Shown here: positions 6,600 to 12,306 of the stretch, piece after piece | Numbering within the stretch: position 1 is the first letter of the stretch | Layout of the letters: each line of letters opens with the position of its first letter | From: Dysgonamonadaceae bacterium | Lineage (GTDB): Bacteria > Bacteroidota > Bacteroidia > Bacteroidales > Azobacteroidaceae | Assembly: GCA_031261015.1 (NCBI GenBank) | Contig: JAISKG010000245.1 | Coordinates: 1 to 12,306, forward strand | Direction of reading: 5' to 3' | DNA length: 12,306 nt | Notes under the pieces: generated by a model | Told to the model about the DNA's origin: nothing | Seen by the model: only the letters and a program-made list of their open reading frames with translations | Databases searched by the model: none | Position numbers and translations under genes: made by a program

Positions 6600-8219
6600 A
6601 TGAAAAATATTCAAAATAAAATAGTATCCGGATGTATAACGGCTTTGCTGCTCATCTGCTCGTCGTGCATGGACGATTTGAATACGAAACCGGAAGGAAC
6701 TTCGCTCACTACACCCGACGTGGCTTGGCAAAAAGCGGCTACCTATGAAGAGTTGGTCGCTAAAGTGTATGCCTCAATGGCCGTATCGGGAAATAATGGT
6801 CCCAGCGGCTTGGTCGATATTCAGGGAAGCGACGAAGGTGAAACAACCTTTCTCCGTTCCTACTGGAACTTGCAGGAGTTGACGACCGACGAAGCAATTT
6901 GCGCCTGGCACGACGACGGCCTCGATGGCCTGATGTTCGACAAGTGGACCTCAAGCAATCGCTTTACCAAATTGATGTACAACCGTATTTCGATGACGAT
7001 TGCGTATTGCAACGAATATCTTCGCCAAACAACACCCGAAAAACTGGACCAGTGGGAAGCTGCCGCCAAAAATAATACGGAGCTGACCGAACCGGCTGTG
7101 GACGACGCTTTGAAAGCGAAAGTAGCGGTTTGGCGCAACGAAGTACGTGTGATCCGCGCCATGAATTATTATTTCCTGATGGATCTGTATGCCAACGTAC
7201 CTTTCGTCACCGAAGAAGATCCCGTGAGCATGGATTTTTATCCCGAACAACGCGGTCGCGATTTCTTATTTTCTTGGTTGGAAGATGAATTGAAATCGCT
7301 TGAAAACCATGTGCCGGCGAAAAGCGAAGCCAACTACGGAATGGTCAACAATCCGACAATCTGGATGATTTTAGCGAAAATGTACCTGAATGCTGAAGTC
7401 TATACCGGTACAAAACACTACACCGAAGCGATCACCTATTTGAATAAGATTATCGCCGCCGGTTATACTTTGGATCCGGTTTATAAAAACATGTTCGGAG
7501 CCGACAACGACAAATCGCCGGAGATTATTTTTCCGATTATGTTCGACGGCATCAATCTTACTTGCTATGGCGGAACGACTTATTTGATGGCCGCCTCTTA
7601 CAAGTCGGATATGGATCCCGAAAAGAATTTCGGATTGAATCAGGCTTGGCAAGGGCTTCGCGCTAAGGAATCGCTCAGCTCGTTGTTTGGCGACGGCGAT
7701 AAACGCGCTTTGTTCTGGACAAAAGACCGTACGATGGAATGTCCTGATCTTTACGACTTCAATTCCGGTTGGTCGGTGGTTAAATATACGAATAAAACTT
7801 CGACCGGACAGATTGGTTCCAATCCCGCGTTCCCCGATACTGATTTTCCGCTCTTCCGTTTGGCCGATGCTTATTTAATGTACGCTGAAGCTGTCTTGCG
7901 TGGCGGCGAAGGCGGCGCTCGCGCCAATGCTTTGAACTATGTCAACGAACTTCGCACGCGTGCCGGTGTCGCTAAAATCAACGACTATGACTTGAAACTT
8001 GATTTCATCCTCGACGAACGCGCCCGCGAATTGTATTGGGAGGGCCATCGCCGTACCGACTTGATTCGCTTCAACAAATTTACGTCCGATTACCGTTGGC
8101 CGTGGAAAAACGGCGTGTATTTCGGAACCGCCACGATTAGTGATAAATACAAACTGTTTCCGATTCCGGTTACCGAATTGTCGGCCAATCCGAATATGAA
8201 ACAAAATACCGGTTATTAA
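6600..8219 (+). CDS. susD: SusD/RagB-family starch-binding outer membrane lipoprotein
   Basis: The product is 539 residues and begins 12 nt after susC. The signal peptide ends in CSSC with the lipid-bearing Cys at residue 23, followed by MDD, an acidic start consistent with export to the cell surface. The N-terminal SusD-like part contains LQELTTDEAICAW (91-103) and helical TPR-like pairs (RNEVRVIRAMNYYFLMDLYA, 179-198). The C-terminal RagB/SusD part has FPLFRLADAYLMYAEAVL (416-433), LNYVNELRTRAGV (445-457), LDERARELYWEGHRRTDLIR (471-490) and a conserved FPIPVTEL close (520-527). A YGGTTYLMAAS stretch (323-333) resembles a motif I associate with starch-type SusD proteins, but this is from memory. 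It binds glycan at the cell surface and closes over the SusC barrel. The short spacing ensures co-expression. Confidence 0.95.
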   Translation: MKNIQNKIVSGCITALLLICSSCMDDLNTKPEGTSLTTPDVAWQKAATYEELVAKVYASMAVSGNNGPSGLVDIQGSDEGETTFLRSYWNLQELTTDEAICAWHDDGLDGLMFDKWTSSNRFTKLMYNRISMTIAYCNEYLRQTTPEKLDQWEAAAKNNTELTEPAVDDALKAKVAVWRNEVRVIRAMNYYFLMDLYANVPFVTEEDPVSMDFYPEQRGRDFLFSWLEDELKSLENHVPAKSEANYGMVNNPTIWMILAKMYLNAEVYTGTKHYTEAITYLNKIIAAGYTLDPVYKNMFGADNDKSPEIIFPIMFDGINLTCYGGTTYLMAASYKSDMDPEKNFGLNQAWQGLRAKESLSSLFGDGDKRALFWTKDRTMECPDLYDFNSGWSVVKYTNKTSTGQIGSNPAFPDTDFPLFRLADAYLMYAEAVLRGGEGGARANALNYVNELRTRAGVAKINDYDLKLDFILDERARELYWEGHRRTDLIRFNKFTSDYRWPWKNGVYFGTATISDKYKLFPIPVTELSANPNMKQNTGY

Positions 8220-8237
8220 TCTTAAAGAGAATTGAAT

Positions 8238-9410
8238 ATGAAAAAAATAATCATTTATAGCTTCATCCTGACAGCAAGCCTGATGATATCCCTGGCCGGA
8301 TGCAGCGAAAGCGACAAAACACCTGCCATCACGAAAATCGAATCGGGTGTGCTGGATCCTTTGCCTTTCAATTATGTTGAACTTCTTCTTCCCGATCAGG
8401 GAACGAATCCGCAGTTGGTTACAGCGACTTGGTCGTCCACAAAATTTATTTTGGACGGAAAGCAGGCGGCTGTCGCCCCGGTCACTTACAATTTGGAAAT
8501 CGACAAAAAAGGCGCGAATTTTGCCAATGCCGTCACTTTGGCTTCCTCGCCCGATCTGGCTGTGCAACTGTATGTCAATGATGTAAATAAAATTCTGGTA
8601 GATAATTTTGAAGCGATACCGAAAGAGGAGATCGAAATGGAAATCCGTTTGGTTACCACTTATGGTCAGAACGGCGCGCTTAATCGCGTTTTCTCGCCGA
8701 ACGTGCTGGCTTTGACGCTCATACCTTTCAATCCGCCGAGAGACACGCAACCGGTTTACATTATCGGCAATATGAACGAATGGGACAATTCCAATACCGA
8801 TTTCATGATGTTCCGCGACGACAGCGCCGGCGACAATTTCATTTATACTTATACCGGTAGAATTGCCGCCGATACCTATTTCAAATTCTGTCCGCAAAAT
8901 AAATTGGGATCTTATGTTATGTATTGTCAAGACGGCGACGATATGGTGCTGAAAGAGGATCAGGGAATGAGTTTCTATATTGAAAAAGAAGGGTACTACA
9001 CCATCGAAATCAATGTGTTGACCTTGAAGTATTCGATCACGCCTTACGAGATTCCTGCCGGTCATCCCGATTGGGCGGCAAATGGCAGCAAAATCTGTTT
9101 CGTCGGCAGTTTCTGCGATTTTGGAAGCAAGGGCGACGATCCGGAAATGACTCCGCTGGCTTACGATCCGCACATTTGGGTATTGACTTTGGATATCGAC
9201 GAGATTGGCTACGGCGTGAAATTCCGCGTCGATCACAGTTGGAATAATCGTTGGTGCCCCGAAATTTCGACGAATGCTCCTTATGGAAAAGCAATATTTA
9301 ATCCGACAGCCGATCCCAACATCGACCTTGCCGCGCAGGGCGCAGGACATTATTTCGTCAAATTCAACGATTTGACCAATCATTACATTGTTATGAAACA
9401 AGATAATTAA
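8238..9410 (+). CDS. SusE/SusF-like outer membrane starch-binding lipoprotein
   Basis: I start at ATG 8238 and not at the TTG six bases earlier, because a purine-rich site (AAAGAGA, 8224-8230) is well placed for it and the signal peptide is then standard. The product is 390 residues. The lipobox is LAGC with Cys22, followed by SESD. Residues ~40-163 form a SusE N-terminal-type Ig-like domain (YVELLLPDQG...TYNLEIDKKGANFANAV). Two further beta-sandwich modules follow: ~171-270, starting PVYIIGNMNEWD, and ~284-390, starting KICFVGSFCDFG and holding HSWNNRWCPE. The GNMNEW-type openings and scattered Trp/Tyr residues are like the starch-binding modules of SusE and SusF. It should sit on the cell surface and hold starch near the transporter; it has no catalytic motif. 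B. thetaiotaomicron SusE and SusF contain two and three such modules respectively, so this one is closer to SusE in layout. Confidence 0.88.
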   Translation: MKKIIIYSFILTASLMISLAGCSESDKTPAITKIESGVLDPLPFNYVELLLPDQGTNPQLVTATWSSTKFILDGKQAAVAPVTYNLEIDKKGANFANAVTLASSPDLAVQLYVNDVNKILVDNFEAIPKEEIEMEIRLVTTYGQNGALNRVFSPNVLALTLIPFNPPRDTQPVYIIGNMNEWDNSNTDFMMFRDDSAGDNFIYTYTGRIAADTYFKFCPQNKLGSYVMYCQDGDDMVLKEDQGMSFYIEKEGYYTIEINVLTLKYSITPYEIPAGHPDWAANGSKICFVGSFCDFGSKGDDPEMTPLAYDPHIWVLTLDIDEIGYGVKFRVDHSWNNRWCPEISTNAPYGKAIFNPTADPNIDLAAQGAGHYFVKFNDLTNHYIVMKQDN

Positions 9411-9411
9411 A

Positions 9412-10227
9412 ATGAAGAATCAGATGAAAAAAATACAATCAATTTTAAGCATCGCTTGTCTGGCATTGCTGGTCTTTGCCTGCGAAGAGGATTACAAGCG
9501 GTCGGCGGGTGGCGATGTGACCGTCACGGTTCCTGCGCTGATCGCTCCGCCCTCAGTAAGAAACGAACTTGTAGCTTCGGAAAACGAACAAGGTTACTTG
9601 TTGTTCCGCATTTACTGGAACGAACCGCGCTTTACTTACGCTTCGGGCGTGCCGGCGGAAGCAACGGATATTCATTATGCCATGGAAATGGATCGAGTGG
9701 GCAACGAATTTGCTTACCCGAAATCCCTGTTCACGACCGATAAACTGTATTCGGATGTGTATTCCGAGCAGATGAATCATTGGGTGCAGGAATTGTTTAA
9801 TTGCGATGCGGTAATCTGGCGTTTGATCGAATGGCGCGTCAAAATGGTTTACTCGTTGAACGGCGTTGAGCAAACGCCGGTTTATTCCAACGCTTTGCCT
9901 CTGGAAATGCGCCCGCATCCTTACGCCGATCCGAAGGCTCCCATCACGCTTCGATGGAAATACGTCGGCGACGATTGGACGGAAATAGCGATCTACGCTT
10001 GGGGCGCTTCGCCCGACGCTGAAACGTTTGGCGGTTGGCCCGGCCAATTAGTCGAACCGGATGCCAACGGCTGGTACAGTGTGACCGTTCCCGCCGGACA
10101 AACTTTTGGAAACGTGATTTTGAATAACAACGGCGGCGGTCAGCAATTCGACGTGTCGATTACGATTATCGCCGATACCGATCTGGAAATAACTTCCGGT
10201 TCATTCACCGTATTAGATTGTCAATAA
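9412..10227 (+). CDS. SusE-like lipoprotein with C-terminal CBM26-type starch-binding module
   Basis: The product is 271 residues; its ATG follows the previous stop after a single base. A second ATG at 9424 would give a slightly shorter signal peptide and is also possible. The lipobox is VFAC with Cys24, followed by EEDYK. Residues ~35-168 resemble the SusE N-terminal domain (LLFRIYWNEPRF, then IHYAMEMDRVGNEFAYPKSL). Residues ~177-270 are a CBM26-type module: TLRWKYVGDDW, IAIYAWGAS, FGGWPG (206-211), NGWYSVTVPAGQ, VILNNNGGGQQFD. The YAW and WPG aromatic positions and the NN-G-QQFD turn are the usual ligand-site features of that family. It lacks the two Ig-like modules seen in the gene before it, so it looks like a shorter SusE in which a CBM26 module takes over starch binding. 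It is predicted to be surface-exposed, with no catalytic role. Confidence 0.85.
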   Translation: MKNQMKKIQSILSIACLALLVFACEEDYKRSAGGDVTVTVPALIAPPSVRNELVASENEQGYLLFRIYWNEPRFTYASGVPAEATDIHYAMEMDRVGNEFAYPKSLFTTDKLYSDVYSEQMNHWVQELFNCDAVIWRLIEWRVKMVYSLNGVEQTPVYSNALPLEMRPHPYADPKAPITLRWKYVGDDWTEIAIYAWGASPDAETFGGWPGQLVEPDANGWYSVTVPAGQTFGNVILNNNGGGQQFDVSITIIADTDLEITSGSFTVLDCQ

Positions 10228-10228
10228 G

Positions 10229-11608
10229 ATGAAAGTAATAGTAAAAGTGTTTTTAATAGGTGTGGTTTGCGCCGCTTGTTCCTGCTTCGTCAGTTGCGGG
10301 GACAACGGCGACGACCCGGATCCCGTCAACCCGGGAACATCCGATAATTTGCCCATCACGGTGAATAATCGAGTAATTTACGAAGTGAACGTGCGGAATT
10401 TTTCGCTCCAAGGGAATTTTGCCGGCGTAGAAGCGGCTTTGCCTCGCTTGCGCGAATTGGGCGTGGATATTCTGTGGTTAATGCCGATTCATCCCATCGG
10501 TGAAAAAAATAAAGGTGGAACGAAAGGAAGTCCTTATTCCGTAAGAGATTATCTAAAAATTAATCCCGATTTCGGAACCGAAAGCGACCTGAAATCCTTG
10601 ATTGCCGCTGCACACAAAGCCAAGATGGACGTCTATCTCGACTGGGTTGGAAACCATACTTCATGGGATCATGTGTGGGTGAGCGAACATATTGATTATT
10701 ACGCTTCCAAAAACGGACAACGCCCGTATTCACCCGAGGGCTGGAACGATGTCGTGCAACTGGATTATTCCAATCAGAACATGCGCGCTGCCATGATCGA
10801 CGCTCTGAAATATTGGGTGCGCGAGTTCGATATCGACGGCTACCGTTGCGATTACGCGATCGGCGTTCCTTTGGATTTCTGGACAAAAGCCCGCGCTGAA
10901 GTGGATGCGATTAAAAAAATCGGCTGGCTGGAAGAAGGCGAGAACACCAACTATTTGGCAGCCTTCGATTACGATTACGCTTGGAATTTCAACGACCGCT
11001 TGAACGATTTTGGCAAAGACAGCGATATTGCCCAATTCAAAGCAGCTTGCAATGCCTTGTTCTCCAATAGCAAGTATGCCGACAAAGGCCGCATGATTTA
11101 CCTCACCAACCACGATTTGGAAGCTTATGACGGAACGGTCTTTGAACGCTACGGCGACAAAGTGATTCCCTTGACGGTGCTTTATTTCGCGATCCACGAC
11201 ATGCCGTTGATTTACAACGGACAGGAAGTAGGAGCCAACAAACGTACCGACTTGTTCAATGTCAGCCTGATTCCTTGGACGCCTGTCAATCCGACTTTGA
11301 GCGTATTATTTAAAAAGCTCACCAAGCTGAAACATACGCAACCGGCTTTGGAAAGCGGAAAGAATCGCGGAACGCTCTCGTATTACGAAACCGATAACGA
11401 CAAAGTGTTGGTATTCGCACGCAAGCGCGGCAACAACGAAGTGATCGTTATGTTGAATTTCTCGCCTGCTCCGGGAACCTTCCATTTTACGGGAACCGCT
11501 CCGGCAGGAGAATTTACCAATTATCTCGGTTCCGGCAAGCAATCGTTTAATACGGCCAATGTCGTCAGCCTCGCAGCCAATGGCTACGCCGTATATGTGA
11601 AAGAATAG
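10229..11608 (+). CDS. GH13 alpha-amylase, lipoprotein (SusG-like role)
   Basis: The product is 459 residues, starting one base after the previous stop. The signal peptide ends at SC with Cys23, followed by the acidic linker GDNGDDPDPVNPG, consistent with surface lipidation. The lipobox (FVSC) is imperfect, and Cys17 is a weaker alternative. The GH13 barrel starts near residue 48. Conserved regions are present: region I DVYLDWVGNH (134-143), region II DGYRCDYA (203-210) with nucleophile Asp208, region III WLEEGEN (233-239) with likely acid/base Glu236, and region IV LTNHD (292-296) with Asp296. KGSPYSVRDY (99-108) is the usual early loop. A C-terminal beta domain runs from ~380 to 459. The enzyme should cut alpha-1,4 glucan at the cell surface for import by SusCD. 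B. thetaiotaomicron SusG is longer (~690 residues) and carries an inserted CBM58; none is visible here, so starch binding is probably supplied by the neighbours. Confidence 0.93.
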   Translation: MKVIVKVFLIGVVCAACSCFVSCGDNGDDPDPVNPGTSDNLPITVNNRVIYEVNVRNFSLQGNFAGVEAALPRLRELGVDILWLMPIHPIGEKNKGGTKGSPYSVRDYLKINPDFGTESDLKSLIAAAHKAKMDVYLDWVGNHTSWDHVWVSEHIDYYASKNGQRPYSPEGWNDVVQLDYSNQNMRAAMIDALKYWVREFDIDGYRCDYAIGVPLDFWTKARAEVDAIKKIGWLEEGENTNYLAAFDYDYAWNFNDRLNDFGKDSDIAQFKAACNALFSNSKYADKGRMIYLTNHDLEAYDGTVFERYGDKVIPLTVLYFAIHDMPLIYNGQEVGANKRTDLFNVSLIPWTPVNPTLSVLFKKLTKLKHTQPALESGKNRGTLSYYETDNDKVLVFARKRGNNEVIVMLNFSPAPGTFHFTGTAPAGEFTNYLGSGKQSFNTANVVSLAANGYAVYVKE

Positions 11609-11611
11609 AGT

Positions 11612-11633
11612 GTTCGCCCTCGCAATGACGAAC
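11612..11633. repeat. Fragment of the hairpin repeat / small inverted repeat after the amylase gene
   Basis: Bases 11619-11631 (CTCGCAATGACGA) are identical to 1024-1036, the right end of the 119-bp palindromic element and its first outside base. The fragment is flanked by GTTCG (11612-11616) and CGAAC (11629-11633), which can pair around a 12-nt loop. The stem is short and followed by A-rich rather than T-rich DNA, so I do not call it a terminator. Confidence 0.5.
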
Positions 11634-11685
11634 CGAAAATTAATTTTCAATTTATTTAATTATTAATCTATAAAATTATTTTGTC

Positions 11686-12306
11686 ATGAAAATGTTAAGA
11701 TTTACTTTATTAAAAGTTTTCGTCCTGTTGGTAATGGGACTGTGCGCTCAATCAATTTCTGCAATTACCGTAAAAGTAAAATTAGGCAGCGGTGTGAATT
11801 GGAGCAGTGTGTATATTTATAACTATGTCAACGGCGCCGACGCCGAATGTGGCGGCTGGCCGGGCAAACAATTGATCGCCGACAGTAAAGGCGTTTATTC
11901 TTATACCTTTACCGGCGAAGTTGGTGGTGTTATTTTTAATAATGGAGCAGGCGGCGAGGGCAACCAGTATGATGCTCCCGAAATCACCGGCGACGTTTGC
12001 TTGGAAATCACGACCGGCGGTGTAGTTGTTTCATCGGGTTGCGACGGCGGTACGGTTGCCGGAGTTACCATTCGTTGGAAACAAGTTCCTGCTACTTGGA
12101 CTTCTTTTGGAATTTACGCTTGGGGCGGTTCTCCTACGGGTGAAACATTCGGTGCATGGCCGGGTTATGTGGCAACTCCCGATGCTAACGGTTGGTGTAC
12201 GGTTACTGTTCCTGCCGGACAAACGGTGGGGAATGTAATCTTTAATAATGGATTGGATGGCAGTGACCCGAATAAACAACAATTCGACGCAGATGTTGTA
12301 AAGACT
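11686..12306 (+). CDS. Secreted multi-CBM26 starch-binding protein or amylase, N-terminal part (3' end outside window)
   Basis: The frame is open from ATG 11686 through 12306, giving 207 residues without a stop; a second ATG at 11692 is possible. The signal peptide (residues 1-26, ending AQSISA) is a Sec type: its only cysteine follows Leu, so it is not a lipobox. Module 1 (~27-113) has VKVKLGSGVNWSSVYIYNY, GGWPG (56-60), GVIFNNG (81-87) and NQYDAPEI. Module 2 (~126 to the edge) has TIRWKQVPATW, GIYAWGGS, FGAWPG (155-160), NGWCTVTVPAGQ, VIFNNG and KQQFDADV. Both are CBM26-type, and module 2 closely resembles the C-terminal module of the lipoprotein at 9412-10227. Family precedents suggest a GH13 amylase or more binding modules downstream, but nothing here decides this. 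It follows the amylase gene by 77 nt of AT-rich DNA with no clear promoter, so it may belong to the same transcript. Confidence 0.85.
   Translation, partial: MKMLRFTLLKVFVLLVMGLCAQSISAITVKVKLGSGVNWSSVYIYNYVNGADAECGGWPGKQLIADSKGVYSYTFTGEVGGVIFNNGAGGEGNQYDAPEITGDVCLEITTGGVVVSSGCDGGTVAGVTIRWKQVPATWTSFGIYAWGGSPTGETFGAWPGYVATPDANGWCTVTVPAGQTVGNVIFNNGLDGSDPNKQQFDADVVKT

Noticed and set aside
8232..8237. TTG start for the SusE/F-like lipoprotein.
   Set aside because: The ATG two codons later is better spaced from the purine-rich site and gives a typical lipoprotein signal peptide.
7875..9401. A 508-codon open frame on the minus strand opposite susD and the SusE/F-like gene.
   Set aside because: It is antisense to two clear genes and spans their junction. 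Its translation is rich in Ile, Arg, Val and Phe with no recognisable domain, signal peptide or start signals. The frame stays open because of the codon bias of the sense genes.
11612..11633. Intrinsic terminator after the amylase gene.
   Set aside because: The 5-bp stem with a 12-nt loop is weak and is not followed by a T-run; the sequence is better explained as a fragment of the repeat.
12031..12282. Open frames on both strands near the right edge (plus 12026-12238, minus 12031-12282).
   Set aside because: Both overlap the frame beginning at 11686, which has a signal peptide and two recognisable CBM26-type modules; the overlapping frames have neither.

Overview
The window looks like chromosomal DNA of a member of the Bacteroidota, probably Bacteroidales. 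The evidence is a complete SusC/SusD pair, several lipoproteins with Bacteroidota-type signal peptides, three good matches to the TAnnTTTG -7 promoter element, and AT-rich leaders in place of strong Shine-Dalgarno sites. I cannot name a genus.

The left end (1-1035) is the ragged edge of an accessory region. It holds the C-terminal part of a RhuM-family protein and, 3 nt later, a SIR2-like gene that stops just after its KLHGS motif. The break coincides with a 119-bp hairpin-forming repeat (917-1035). Next comes a convergent gene for a small lipoprotein (1047-1532, minus strand). A divergent intergenic region (1533-1779) follows, carrying a phased 15-bp tandem repeat.

From 1780 to the right edge lies a starch/alpha-glucan polysaccharide utilization locus (PUL). 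In order, it encodes a membrane-spanning SusR-like regulator with a C-terminal helix-turn-helix (1780-3363), a SusC TonB-dependent transporter (3600-6587), a SusD glycan-binding lipoprotein (6600-8219), a SusE/F-like lipoprotein (8238-9410), a shorter SusE-like lipoprotein ending in a CBM26-type starch-binding module (9412-10227), a GH13 alpha-amylase lipoprotein (10229-11608), and a secreted protein that starts with at least two CBM26-type modules and runs off the window (11686-12306). Gaps between susC and the amylase gene are 1-18 nt, so this is clearly one operon. Its promoter lies in the 236-bp gap after the regulator gene, which also holds repeated CCTAC/CCCTA motifs that could be regulator sites.

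Inferred working model: surface amylase and starch-binding lipoproteins capture and cut alpha-glucan outside the cell, SusD and SusC import the oligosaccharides, and the regulator senses them in the periplasm and activates susC transcription. The least ordinary features are the CBM26 module shared by a SusE-like lipoprotein and a separate secreted protein, the two repeat-rich regulatory gaps, and the broken SIR2 gene next to the hairpin element. I see no strong case for a wholly new system. The SusE-N/CBM26 architecture is the best candidate for novelty.
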